Of a DNA stretch of 64,000 nucleotides, positions 1-10,336 are shown piece by piece; the stretch's first letter is position 1; the number at the start of each line of letters is the position of its first letter. The notes below the pieces were generated by a model, which had not been told where the DNA came from, did no database searches, and saw nothing but the letters and a program-made list of their open reading frames with translations. The DNA is from Diatrype stigma (lineage: Eukaryota; Ascomycota; Sordariomycetes; Xylariales; Diatrypaceae), in contig JAKJXP020000003.1 of the NCBI GenBank assembly GCA_022225965.2, positions 310,001 through 374,000 on the forward strand. The letters are read 5' to 3'. The position numbers were made by a program, and so were the translations under genes.

Positions 1-58
1 GGACTCTGATGATAGTGCGCTTGAGGACGACAGCGACGAAGGCTACAACGACGACTGA
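1..58 (+). CDS. C-terminal end of an upstream gene (partial)
   Basis: Reading from base 2, an open frame runs to a TGA at 56-58 and encodes a strongly acidic tail (DSDDSALEDDSDEGYNDD). It has no start in the window, so it would be the last codons of a gene that begins outside. Acidic Asp/Glu/Ser tails are common on nuclear and chromatin proteins, but that is only an association. Only 18 codons are visible, so a chance open frame is possible and function cannot be assigned. Confidence 0.4.
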   Translation, partial: DSDDSALEDDSDEGYNDD

Positions 59-302
59 GAGGACAATGCTAGGTAAGCTATTCAGGACACATAATAAAAT
101 GGTGGCACGTACTATTGTTTGCAAGTCTGAACTACAATCATTGTCCGCGACATTTAACGGCCATTTGGCCATCGTGATGTAAATAGACACCTTGTATTGC
201 CGTAAACAATGTCGTTGTAAGAAGGATATTGAACTAGTTCGAACAAGGAATGTAATATTGAGATGGTGAATGTGTATAAAATGCTTTCATCTCCCATAAG
301 AG

Positions 303-1763
303 ATGGCTTTCATTGAATTCAATTATGAATGCGTGCCTGCCAGGAACATTTCAAAGGATTGCAAGATGTGGATCGATCTATTTGTTCATCGCACCACCGC
401 TGAGCACGAGTCCCGCTGGGTCAGCGTCATCAATCCAGCGACAGAATATGCGGTAAGAAGCCCCTTTCAGCACCCGTTCCTCAAGACTTGCGAGCTTTCT
501 TGCATACGGGAACCTATACTACCCTACCAGCGATGTGAGTGGCACGGGTCGTGTTGCAGGGTCGATTACCAACGGCTTCTTTGCCTCAACCCGGGACAAC
601 ACACTAGACCCCCTATCTGCTTTCATCTTTACGAAGGTGAGCTTGAGAAGCTCCCACCAGGATTTCTGGATTACCTGCAGTTTTCCGACCCGTTGCTGGT
701 AAGTACTCTCGTCGCACTATTCCTGACGGGCATCGAGCTCTCTCTGTCCACGCTGTTCAAACAGCAGCTGAACCACATTCTTGCTAATCCACTGTCAAGC
801 CAGCTCAGCGCCACCGACCACGCCTACATGATAGAACGGGCTAGCTTTTTCGGCAACTACATCAGCAAGAGTGTCGAGTTTCTTGGCCAGCTTGCCCAAT
901 TCTTCGACTTGCACAATGCGTCCGGCGCATTCTTACCGCGTCCTGGGAAAGAGAGCCAGCCGGACCTGAACATGACCGATCCCTATTTCTCATTTCTGAA
1001 GGTCGTCTCTTGCTCCGGGGCAGATAGCAATCCGACGCCATGGCCGAGCCGCGTGCTGTTGTGGCCGAACACCGAGGCCGTAATTCGAAAACATTCAGAC
1101 ACCGGCAGCCTCGTCCCCTGGGCGAAAGGTATGCCGATTCAACTTGGCAGCACGTTGATCTCCGTGGAGCACCTCATTCCGTTACCAAACGTGGTGTCTA
1201 TGCTGGAAAACAACAACACGTCTCTGCAGAATTCGCCCTCTTCATCGGGGCGTACAGGTACTTCGGTGATCCGTAGAGCGGGACTTCAGAAGGAGGCTTC
1301 TGACATCAGTGAGGTAGAAACCTGGCTATCTCAGGTCGAGCCCAACTCGCCCCCGGTACGCAATGGGTCTGGCCTCGTATCGACCAACCGCAGATCGCGT
1401 AATTGCAGATCCGGAGCGAGCAGCACTGATTCCTCGCTCGATGCCGAGTGCGAATCAGATCCGGTGGATTTGGCTCAACTTCGAAGCGTAGGCACTAATA
1501 GCAACAGCGACGACAGCGACAAGGACTCGGCGTATCCCGTAGAGGCATTGATAAGCCATAGGCCGCCCATCTCCGATAGGTCCAAGGTTCGGTCGTACAA
1601 AGTAAGATGGCTGGGGGAGTGGCCAGCACCGCAGAAAGAGACGTGGGAGCCGACTTCCAACATTGCGGTCGATATTGTAGATAGCTATTGGGCTGATCTG
1701 GAACGAGGGAAAAGACGACGGCGCCAAAGCCCAAGGAAGCGGCGGGGGATCAATCGAAGGTGA
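303..1763 (+). CDS. chromodomain-containing protein, 486 aa
   Basis: Single-exon frame of 486 aa. Residues about 411-460 look like a chromodomain: a YPVEAL start, a YKVRWLGEW core, then ETWEP, giving the usual three aromatic positions (Y, W, W) that bind methyl-lysine. A very basic tail follows (KRRRRQSPRKRR), a likely nuclear localisation or DNA/RNA-contact segment. Residues 1-300 match no domain I recognise; they contain several Cys residues and a hydrophobic stretch near 135-155. A Ser/Asp-rich linker (about 360-408) joins the two parts. There is no integrase or reverse-transcriptase sequence, so this is not simply a retrotransposon chromodomain, though domestication of one cannot be excluded. 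A TATAAAA at 275-281 lies only 22 bp before the ATG, so the true start may be further in, for example Met-22. Role inferred: a chromatin reader. Confidence 0.7.
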   Translation: MAFIEFNYECVPARNISKDCKMWIDLFVHRTTAEHESRWVSVINPATEYAVRSPFQHPFLKTCELSCIREPILPYQRCEWHGSCCRVDYQRLLCLNPGQHTRPPICFHLYEGELEKLPPGFLDYLQFSDPLLVSTLVALFLTGIELSLSTLFKQQLNHILANPLSSQLSATDHAYMIERASFFGNYISKSVEFLGQLAQFFDLHNASGAFLPRPGKESQPDLNMTDPYFSFLKVVSCSGADSNPTPWPSRVLLWPNTEAVIRKHSDTGSLVPWAKGMPIQLGSTLISVEHLIPLPNVVSMLENNNTSLQNSPSSSGRTGTSVIRRAGLQKEASDISEVETWLSQVEPNSPPVRNGSGLVSTNRRSRNCRSGASSTDSSLDAECESDPVDLAQLRSVGTNSNSDDSDKDSAYPVEALISHRPPISDRSKVRSYKVRWLGEWPAPQKETWEPTSNIAVDIVDSYWADLERGKRRRRQSPRKRRGINRR

Positions 1764-2749
1764 TTTCTTACGGACTTGACTAGATGTGATCGTGGGTTGA
1801 AGACTGTTCATCAAGGTAAGTTATGGAGGGACGACAGTGGTGAAATGACATTGAATTGATGATCTCAGTACAACCCCTGAGTAGTGTTGTGATCGCCCCC
1901 CTATGAGTGATTGACTGCAGTCTGTAGCGGCCCAATCACAAACGAGCTCCGAGGCAGAACTGGTAATATGTCCGTCTGCGTACTAGCTCTAGCTCGACAG
2001 CTCGACAATCAAAGCCCCCCGGCTTTCCCCACGCATTGCCATTGGGCCGGATAAAGTCCAAACGGGTCGTTTGAGGGAGTGTGAGTGTTGCGCCGAGCGT
2101 AACCCCGATCACTAGATCTAAATGAAGTCACCTACCTTGCCGACTATAGATAGCTCTCGCGAAAATAGGCCCCGTTATGCGGACTATGTAATTAGCTAGC
2201 ATGAATCAGTAAGCGCCCACACACCGTGTAGCCAGGGGATAGACCAGGCGGTGGTCATGAGGGAAAGGGGATTTTCGTTTATAGAAAAGATAGATACCCA
2301 TCTCCTAGGTATTTATTTTATAGAAGGCCAATTGTGTTTTATTCGTCCTTGGTCTAATATGCCAAGGGATGCTTGACTTTGCGAACAAATCAGAGCGAGA
2401 TCCGATGACGTACATGACATGCTGCTGTTCTGCAACGGCAGCATGGCACTTTTATGGGCATGGGAGGTCAAGTAGGGGTCCACCAGGTAGGTAGGTATAT
2501 AGGTGGGGGCGAGGGGCGGACCCTTTTGCAGCGAGGGGTAGTGGATTATAGTGTAGACATCTTCGACGGAGTAACTGTGTATAGGTAGTGTATAGTACCT
2601 AGCCCACATAATGATACTGTGTCCGTACTACGGGAAAGTCATACACAGTAGATACTGCGTCATACCCTTGATCTTTGTCGCAAGAAGGAAAAAGAATCAA
2701 CACACCCCGCGCCACCGAACCGGACTTGTGTGCCCCGCCTCGAGTGAGC
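1764..2749. other. intergenic region, no gene seen
   Basis: About 1 kb between the chromodomain gene and the aldo-keto reductase. The short frames here are interrupted and have no recognisable protein character. No tRNA-like or repeat structure is evident. Confidence 0.5.
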
Positions 2750-2755
2750 TATAAA
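2750..2755 (+). promoter_or_regulatory. TATA-like box of the aldo-keto reductase
   Basis: TATAAA lies about 150 bp before the ATG of the aldo-keto reductase gene, a plausible spacing for a fungal core promoter followed by a pyrimidine-rich 5' leader (tctcccttcttacc, from 2814). Placement is by motif only. Confidence 0.35.
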
Positions 2756-2901
2756 CAACGCAGGCCATCGTACGTCGAACGGAGATATCTTTGGTTCAAA
2801 TAGTTTCCGCAAATTCTCCCTTCTTACCACTACACTCTACACCCCCAATCAACCATCATCTCATCATATCGTAGACTCCTCATATCACAGAAACCGCAAA
2901 T

Positions 2902-4212
2902 ATGGCCGACAACCAGTACACCAAGTAAGCACTCCCATTCCTCTTGGATCGAGACCAAACGCAAGTCGCTAATGCTATTTGATGAATAGGAAGACCTACA
3001 CCCTCGCCTCCGGCGACAAGATCCCAGCAATCGGCCTGGGAACCTGGCAGTCGGGCAAGAATGAGGTCTCCGAGGCCGTGAAGCACGCCCTCTCAGTCGG
3101 TAAGTGTGATGGATCGATAAGCACCATGACATACATGCGACGAACAGAAAGAAGGAAGAACAAGACGGGGCCACAGGATAAGGGTTTCGGCTTGATTGGT
3201 GAATTGGTGACTTGTTGACAAATAACTAACGCATGGGTTACCCCACCCCCTTAATAGGCTACCGCTACATCGACACGGCGTTGGCGTACGGCAACGAGCA
3301 CGAGGTCGGAGAGGGGATCCGGGCGTCGGGAGTGCCGCGGGAGCAGATCTGGGTGACGACGAAGCTGGACAACCCGTGGCACAAGCGCGTGGCCGAGGGC
3401 ATCGACACGTCGCTGAAGAACCTGGGCACCGACTACGTCGACCTGTACCTGATGCACTGGCCCAGCAGCACGCGGCCCGACGACCTGTCCAAGCACTACG
3501 ACGACTGGAACTTCATCGACACCTGGCGCGAGATCCAGAAGCTGGTCGGCACCGGCAAGGTCCGCAACATCGGCGTCTCCAACTTCGGCATCACGAACCT
3601 CGAGAAGCTGCTCAATGACCCATCTACCAAGGTGCGTTCTGTTCTTCCCTTTCCCGCATTCGTTCCCATTCCCATTCCCATTCCCACCAATTCCGACGAC
3701 TATGCGCAGTCCCAAGTTGATACCTCCCTCTCAAATTGAGTTGGGGGATAGGGAGATGGCGTACGTGTGTGCATATAATGTGAAAGATCCAGCACTGACA
3801 GCAAGTCTTTTCCTGCAAACAGATTAAGCCAGCCGTCAACCAGATCGAGCTGCACCCGAACAACCCATCACCAAAGCTGGTGGCGTACTGCAAGGAGAAG
3901 GGGATCCACCTGACGGGGTACTCGTGCCTGGGGAGCACCAACTCGCCGCTGTACAAGGACGAGACGCTGCTGTCGATCGCGCAGGCCAAGGGCAAGACGC
4001 CGCAGCAGGTGCTGCTGCAGTGGGGAATCCGCAACGGCTGGGACGTGATCCCCAAATCCGTCAACAAGGACCGCATCGCGGGCAACTTCGACATCGATGG
4101 CTGGTCGCTCACCGACGAGGAGGTCCAGAAGCTCTCCAGTCTGCCCGACCGCTTCAAGGTCTGCAGCGACGACTGGCTGCCCGTCAAGGTCTTCTTCGGC
4201 GACGACGAGTAA
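2902..4212 (+). CDS. NADP-dependent aldo-keto reductase, 298 aa
   Basis: Four exons: 2902-2924, 2990-3099, 3258-3631, 3823-4212. All three introns are GT...AG and the joins keep the frame (133, 507, then 390 nt). The protein begins MADNQYTK and has the usual AKR length. The (beta/alpha)8 barrel catalytic tetrad is complete: Asp50 and Tyr55 in GYRYIDTALAYGNE, Lys80 in TTKLD, His111 in YLMHWP. The C-terminal IPKSVNKDRI is the family motif that grips the 2'-phosphate of NADP(H). It should reduce aldehydes or ketones to alcohols in the cytosol. The closest family I recognise is the fungal GCY1/YPR1 and glycerol-dehydrogenase group; substrate cannot be read from sequence. Intron 3 holds a CCCATT-type repeat. 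The gene converges on the HIT gene. Confidence 0.93.
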
Positions 4213-4643
4213 GAAGTTGATGATGATGTTGAGGGACTTGAGAGCCACCACCACCACCACCGTAACCATTATTTGCCATCACCGGATGATGACGAAGATG
4301 GCGCGGGAGAGTTGGCGGCCCGGCGGCTGCTGCTACTGTTGCATTGCGAGCGCGGTTGTAGACATAATAGATAGATAGAGACACACACACCCTCATGAAT
4401 AGAAATATCATCGCCGTCACATCACACACAGGCAACGCCTGCATATGCGGACCTTTCACACGATGTGATGTTGTTTGTTTCACACCCAGACAAAAAACCT
4501 GGCTCGTTTGAACACTCACCTTCACCAAGGCAAGGGGAGAAAGAAATCAAAAATCAAAAATCAAAAAGGCAAAAAAGCATTTATTTTAACGTACGAATTC
4601 ATCATCAATCGTCATCATCATCATCGGGCATCGGCATCGGGCA
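4213..4643. other. convergent 3' region between AKR and HIT genes
   Basis: About 430 bp separating two convergent stop codons. It contains low-complexity stretches (CCA repeats near 4245, CA repeat near 4381, ATCA repeats near 4605). No gene is seen; it would hold both 3' UTRs and polyadenylation sites. Confidence 0.5.
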
Positions 4644-5345
4644 TCATAACTTCCCCTTCTGCTGCCCGGCGGCCGTGGTGTTGACCCCGTGCCACTCGCC
4701 CTCCCTCTCCTCCGCGACGACGGCGGCCAGGCACTCGCGCAGCCTGGCGGCGAGCTCGACGGCCTCGTCGTCGTCGAGCTCCTCGCGGGCGCCGCGGCCG
4801 AACATGGTGAAGCTGCGGCGGCTGCGGCCGACGCCGGCGGCGCGCAGCTCCGGGCGCGGGATCAGGTGGTAGTGGCAGTGGCCGACGACCTGGGCGGCAG
4901 CGGCGCCGTTGTTCTGCACGACGTTCCAGTCGGGCACGCCGGTGGCGCGCACGAGCGCGCGCCCCAGCAGGCGCAGGTGCTCGCCCAGGTCCTGGGCCTC
5001 GCGGCGCGTCACGTCCGTCAGCCGCGGGCGGTGCGCGCGCGGGCACAGCAGGATGTGGCCCCGCGCCAGCGGCATGATGTCCAGGAAGGCGACCAGCGTC
5101 GGCGTCGAGAGCACCACGAAGGCGTGCGGCGAGAGCTTGGACGGCGCTAGGCGCGGCGAGTCTGGCCCGGGAGGGTTGGCGGTAGGGAAGGGCGCGTAGA
5201 AGGCGCTGATGTTGCAGAAGGGGCAGGGGTCCTCGTCGGAGGGGAGGGCTGGGTCGAAGTGCTCGAGGGGCGTGCCGCCGGAATGGGGCGTGTGGTGGGT
5301 GTGGGTGTGGGTGGTGGTGGTGGTGGTGGTGCCGGGCGGGCTCAT
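4644..5345 (-). CDS. HIT-family nucleotide hydrolase, 233 aa
   Basis: Single exon, ATG at 5345, stop at 4644-4646. The HIT signature is present as GHCHYHLIPRP (His156, His158, His160), the nucleotide-binding and transfer site of histidine-triad hydrolases. Upstream QNNG (about 144-147) and FLDIMPLARGHILLCPR (about 87-103) fit the HIT core. An N-terminal CPFC (41-44) matches the Cys pair that binds zinc in many HINT-type members. The family cleaves nucleoside phosphoramidates or dinucleoside polyphosphates. Residues 1-30 are a Thr/His low-complexity segment (TTTTTTTHTHTHH) encoded by a GGT-rich repeat. The coding strand is very GC-rich, which creates long meaningless frames on the opposite strand. 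Confidence 0.9.
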   Translation of the reverse strand: MSPPGTTTTTTTHTHTHHTPHSGGTPLEHFDPALPSDEDPCPFCNISAFYAPFPTANPPGPDSPRLAPSKLSPHAFVVLSTPTLVAFLDIMPLARGHILLCPRAHRPRLTDVTRREAQDLGEHLRLLGRALVRATGVPDWNVVQNNGAAAAQVVGHCHYHLIPRPELRAAGVGRSRRSFTMFGRGAREELDDDEAVELAARLRECLAAVVAEEREGEWHGVNTTAAGQQKGKL

Positions 5346-6217
5346 TGTTGCTGTTGCTGTTTGTTTGCTGGGTATCTAAGTCTAAATATGGATGTAGAGG
5401 AGGTAGGCAGACAGGCAGACAGGTAATTATCGGTGAAGGTAAGAGGGGCTGTGATCCAGTATATTGCAGATTAGGTAGGTAGGTAGGTAGGTTAGGTGTG
5501 TAGGTAGGCTTGTAGTGGGAAAGCAATTTTATTTGATCTATTATGTATGAACTGCGTAATCGAAAGCATCCAGCGAAAGCAATTATACAGAGATGAACAA
5601 CGTAAACAACAGGTTCCAAGGTCGCCTTTATACGCGCATGCAGAGTTGTGTAGGTGTAGGTGTGAGTGTAGGTGAGCGTGTGGTGTGAGTGAGTGAGTGA
5701 GTTGGAGCTCGAGTTGCCGAGGGTAGGGAGCTTGGGCTGCTTTGCTCTTGGGGAGGTTAGGAGATCAGCTGGGGCTGGGCCTAGGCCTAGGTGAATGGCC
5801 CAGATAAAAGCTCCGTTATCGATAGTCAGTTAGGCTATGCCATTGTGGTTAGTTAGCTCCGTAACAGCCGTGGATCTTGGAGAGCTTAAGAATAAGCTAA
5901 GCCGCACCTGGTAAGACGGCTTCTTTGGATTCCCAACTTGAACTTCAGCGTTGTTTTGCCTCCTCGCACCGCCATTTTTTCTCGAGTCCGATCCATCATT
6001 CATACAGGCAAAGAGTCGCCATTCGCTCAGTCATTCGCTCGTCCATCACCTCGCCCATCCACTTCAACATCCACATTTATCTTTGTCAGCCAATCACCCA
6101 AACACGAACGAAAGTTTAGATACGGGATATCCCATTATTACATTACCATCTTTGCATCGTTCCGCGGCTACACGTACACACCCGAAGACCAAACAAACAG
6201 AGTTGAAACCGAAAAAC
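5346..6217. other. divergent promoter region of HIT gene and RPB12
   Basis: About 870 bp shared between two genes that start away from each other. It contains a (TAGG)5 run at 5472-5491 and a GTGA repeat near 5686-5702. The 200 bp before RPB12 are C/T- and CA-rich, like a fungal 5' UTR. No coding sequence with family character is seen. Confidence 0.5.
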
Positions 6218-6568
6218 ATGTCTCGCGAAGCTTACCAGATCCCCACGGCAGCCGGCGGCTCCTCCGCCGCCCCGGGCAACGGCACCAACTTCTCGCGCGC
6301 CATCGACCCGACCGAGGGCGCCACCATCCACTACATCTGCGGCGACTGCGGCACCAAGTTCCCGCTGCGTCGTAACGATACCATCCGGTGCAAGGAGTGC
6401 GGTTGCCGCGTGCTGTACAAGGAGCGCACCAAGAGGTGAGTCGAAGTTGTCTACGCCCGCAGTCGGGGGGGAGGGGAACAAAGGGAAAGGGGAAGAGAGG
6501 AAGGATTGTTGAGAATATGCTAATCAATGTGCTTGAAAAACAGAATGGTGCAGTTCGAGGCGCGGTGA
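6218..6568 (+). CDS. RPB12: RNA polymerases I, II and III subunit RPABC4 (Rpb12), 80 aa
   Basis: Two exons, 6218-6435 and 6544-6568; the 108-nt intron has GTGAGT donor, TGCTAAT branch site and CAG acceptor. Splicing restores the hallmark C-terminus RTKRMVQFEAR, shared with yeast Rpc10/Rpb12, so the longer unspliced frame ending at 6439 is wrong. A single zinc ribbon is formed by C41-x2-C44 and C58-x2-C61. This small subunit is common to all three nuclear RNA polymerases and helps hold the Rpb3/Rpb11-type assembly platform. Length (80 aa against about 70 in yeast) differs only in the variable N-terminal part. Confidence 0.96.
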
Positions 6569-7106
6569 TCCTTGGAGCGAAAAACACGTGGATTGAGAGA
6601 ATGAGTCAACGAAGACTTCGGGAAGGAAAGAGCAGGCGTGGAGTTCCTTTGGATGGATGGCTACGGAGATGCCAGTAGATGGGGACCTATGGACGTACAG
6701 ATACGCGCGCGCGCATACAAATATACATGCGAGAGTCGGGCAGATGGGTGGTGGTGGTGCATCATGATCAACGATGGACATAGCACTACGACTTAGTACC
6801 TATGCATGCTTACGGAGTTAGGGGAGTTGTTCGGTTGATAGATGGCACACTCGTTACATACCCATCTAGGTAATTTGTGTGTGCCAGTATCCTTAACTTA
6901 AATCTCGTAAATCAGAATGGTATCAATTACGCCGCCCTTCTATGCTTTCCTCGAGTATATAACAAGATGACGAGTCTCCCTTGCTTGCCCGTTACCTCTT
7001 GCCCCTAGAACTCCGAATACCCACTTAGAGAAGAAGAAAACAGCTTTTCCCGCCCCTGCCTTAATCACACCATCAAAGGTAAACATTCCCCTTCTATCGA
7101 AGCATA
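6569..7106. other. convergent 3' region between RPB12 and GPN1
   Basis: About 540 bp between convergent stops. The sequence includes a CG/CA-alternating tract near 6704-6716. It would contain both 3' UTRs; no gene is seen. Confidence 0.5.
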
Positions 7107-8490
7107 TCATTGTTGTCTCTGGGCGTGCAGGAATTTAGCAAAGCTCGCCTCGTCCATGACCGAATCCTTGCCTGCTTCCATAGCGGCCTCGTACCGGGCC
7201 TGCAGCCCCTCGCGATCATCCTCATCATCCGGGGCATCCTCGTCATCTTCATCGTCGCTGACGACCATGTCGTCATCGCCGTCATCGCCGTCTTCCTTCG
7301 GCGGCTTTGCCATCTTGACACCGCTGCCGCCAGTAGCCATCGACATGCCCTGCATCATCTTGTCGAGCTCCTTCTCGCGCGTGCGGCGCTTCTGCTCGTC
7401 GCGCTCGGCGCGCCTCCGCTCGAGCTCGGGGCGGTAGTCGCGGCGGAACTCGTCGGCCTTGTCGGCGACGGCGGCGAAGAAGTCGTCGACGCCGGCGCCC
7501 GTCATGGACGAGACGCCGACGACGCTCAGGTGGGCGTAGAACTCCTCGAGCATGAGGCTCATCGAGTTGAGCAGGCTGCTCATGTAGCCGCTGCCGCTGC
7601 CGCCGCCGGCGCCGCCCTCGCCGCCCTCGACGCCGCCGAAGGCGTTGCCGGCCTCGTCGCGCGCCAGCGCCGCCTGGAAGGCGTCGTAGTCGGTCATCCA
7701 CTCCGTGGCGAACCCGGCGTCCTGCACGTCCGTCTTGTTGAACACTAGGATCATCGGTAGCTTCGTCTTGTACAGGATCGAGCACGCGTATAGCATGTTG
7801 CTCATGAAGGTCGACGTCGACGCCGTCCGCGGCGTGTCGATCACGTACGCGATCACCGTCGGGAACGAGGACGCGAGCGACTCGAGCAGGATCTGGCCCG
7901 AGGCCGACCACACGAAGACCTCGATCTGCCCGGCTGTATGTAAAGAGGGAAAGGAGAGGTTAGCTAGCTGGTTGGATTGTATGTGGATTGTAGGAGATAA
8001 CAGTGCTGGGAAGGTGCGCGTGTGTAGAGGTGATATGAAGCGAAAAGCAAAACATACGTGTGTCCACCAGGATGTTCTTGATGACCTTCTTGGCCGGGTT
8101 CTCCGGGTCCGGGGCGGTGCGCTTCTCGACGAGGCCCAGGATCTGATCGACCTTGGTGGCGAACAGGTTCAGCGAGGTCAGGATGCCGCCGTTGGGCCCC
8201 AGGTTGTACTGCTTCATGACCTCCTTGTAGTTGACCGAGTCGCGGATGTCGATGTTGCTCTCGAAGGGCACGTTCAGCACGGCCGGGTCGAGGTTGATCA
8301 CGTACGGCGGGTCCTTCTGGCCGTGCAGGTGGGCGTTGATCCGCTGCATGAATGTCGTCTTCCCGGACCCGGCCATGCCCACGCACACGATGGCCACGGC
8401 CTCGGAGGGAGCTGCCGCCGCCGGGGCAGGGGCGGGGGCGGAAGCCGGAGCGGTTGAAGAAGACGGGGAGGGGTCGGATGTGGACGCCAT
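7107..8490 (-). CDS. GPN1: GPN-loop GTPase 1 (Npa3 type), 419 aa
   Basis: Two exons: 8490-8058 and 7933-7107; intron of 124 nt (GTATGT...CAG) falls inside the G3 motif and the join restores LVDTPGQIE. The P-loop is GMAGSGKTT (38-46), the family-defining Gly-Pro-Asn loop is at 98-100 (YNLGPNGG), G3 DTPG at 143-146 and G4 NKTD at 210-213. GPN1 forms a heterodimer with GPN3 and is needed for assembly and nuclear import of RNA polymerase II. An Ala/Pro/Ser-rich N-terminus and a long acidic Asp/Glu segment near the C-terminus are typical of fungal members. An in-frame upstream ATG at 8523 would add 11 residues; MASTS is preferred because conserved sequence begins only later and the extra residues look like leader. 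It lies next to another RNA polymerase gene, RPB12. Confidence 0.95.
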
Positions 8491-10185
8491 TTTGAGGCGT
8501 TGAGATGGGTGAATGAGTCGCAATCCGAGACGTACGATTAGATGTAGAACTTGAATCTACAATTGCACGGTATCGCGATACGATACTTGGGTTACAATTA
8601 CCAGGTTAGCATGAAATGTGTTAGTAGTAGTAGTAATAGCTTGGAGGTAAAATAGGAAAATTGATTACCGTCATTGCGGGGTGGTGGGGTAGCTTTCCGC
8701 TTGTCCTGGATGTATCTCCGTATCCGATTAAACGTTATCACCTCATTAGTTAATAATTAAGTACCACATGTATGTATATATTCTACTGCAGTGAAGCTTC
8801 TAGACGCGCTCCCCATAGGAGGTCTTACAAGACTTCAATAACAGGGGTTATCAACTGGTACTACCTATCAAAGCTACCTATTATTATACCTAGGCATGTA
8901 GGCAACCATGATCTTCACAGCAGGCATGTGTGAAAGAAGGCAAAGCCAATACTTCGTACAAGCAAGATCTTCTACTACTAGCCCAAATCACTAGCACGTT
9001 TACCCGGACGGTTTACGAAGCCGAGCCCTTATATGGATGCCTAGGTTATTTCACCATTGGCATGTCTTCTATCCTCCTATCCTATTGTCCCGTGTTACAC
9101 CCGTGGTGATAGGCAACTTCCTTATGTGAGGTTAGCCATAGCAACCTTAACGGTAAACACCTAAAAACCAGCCCATAATGAAGACTTCCTAACGGCAGTT
9201 TCAAAACATACTAGGTACCCAGTAGCTATTAGGTACATAGTCTTTAGGTAAGTAGTTATACTGTTGGGTGGTTCTCTGGGATTCATGTCACTCAAATATA
9301 TATATATATATATACCACTATTGCGTCATATATACTCCTTACTGTTGCACAGTGAAGCCCCAATTGCCGTGTAACTGCTGGGCTATGCAGTGTGGGCTGA
9401 ATATCTCGATGATTCTCGTATACGACAGCGGCGGTGACCACTTGCAACTCTACCACCTACCTTAAGCTAGACTAGTGTACGGCTGACAACTTCGATGCCC
9501 AGGCTTGGAACATGGTGGTGGAAAAAGGAGTCGTCAGCCCTAAATGCAAACTGAAGCAATGAAGCATTATTGGAAGTGGGACTGGTGCTACAGCCCCCGC
9601 CGCATAATGACCACATGGGGGCGTAATATAGAGACGTTACTCGGTAGCTATTTTCTTCTTTTCTTGTCTCTTCTTTTTTCAAGGCTTGCACGCGCATTCT
9701 GTTGCCTTTACATCTGGCTTCGTATTTGACGTGGTGGCTTCTTGGCAGTCCGACTGGCACCAGCCCGAAGCGACTGTAACCACTGTTACTTATTGTATGA
9801 CATATTTGTTTATTTGAGCTTTGACATACGAACCCTCCACACGACAAGTAAGGAGTTCATAGTGAGCCCATGGGGTTCCCCCGGTATGACTTTCTTATAA
9901 AAATTATATGTGTAGAGCTTGAGTCCTACGGACTATGCATGGGCCAGTGAGCTTTTCCTATGAAACCTTTACCGAACCACATCAGGCTCAACCTGATCAC
10001 GCTCAGGACATCCTAGTATAACATGACGGTATTATACAGTGTCAGGCTGTGATGTCTCACGCCAAGCAACGCCACCTGAGTTTCATATCTAAGATTCGTA
10101 ATCGGAGACGTTGCGTTCTGCAGCCCACGCCATCCTACGATACAGTGGGATAGGATGATCAAGACTTGACTCCGGTACTATTGTC
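8491..10185. other. intergenic region, no gene seen
   Basis: About 1.7 kb with an (AT)n run at 9297-9314 and scattered TAGGTA words. Frames up to 126 aa are present on the minus strand near 9.5-9.8 kb but show no domain, no splice support and no conserved character. I see no RNA gene or transposon. Confidence 0.45.
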
Positions 10186-10194
10186 TATATAAAG
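10186..10194 (+). promoter_or_regulatory. TATA box of the DUF3433 gene
   Basis: TATATAAAG lies 143 bp before the ATG at 10337, within normal range for an ascomycete promoter. It is the only good TATA match in the preceding 300 bp. Confidence 0.4.
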
Positions 10195-10336
10195 ACCAGT
10201 CCATTGTTCCAGTCGCAACTGCGTTGCCCTCCGCTCCGTCTATGTTGTCCGTTGCTTTTTGGGCAGAGATTGATAACAGGTAGCTAGGCAAGTCTAGGCC
10301 ACACCACTCACCATCACCCCTTCAAGGTTGATTCAA

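Noticed and set aside
3251..3715. 154-codon minus-strand frame inside the aldo-keto reductase
   Set aside because: Antisense shadow of exon 3 with Val/Asp-rich low-complexity sequence.
4621..5619. 332-codon minus-strand frame overlapping the HIT gene
   Set aside because: It is an alternative frame rich in Arg/Pro/Ala with no domain, while the frame at 5345-4644 has the HIT motif.
7110..8457. Long plus-strand frames (up to 250 codons) opposite the GPN1 gene
   Set aside because: They are antisense shadows of a GC-rich coding sequence; their composition (Val/Leu/Ala/Arg repeats) has no domain and the minus strand encodes a clear GPN1.
9467..9847. 126-codon minus-strand frame
   Set aside because: No recognisable domain, no splice or promoter support, and unlike the codon use of neighbouring genes.
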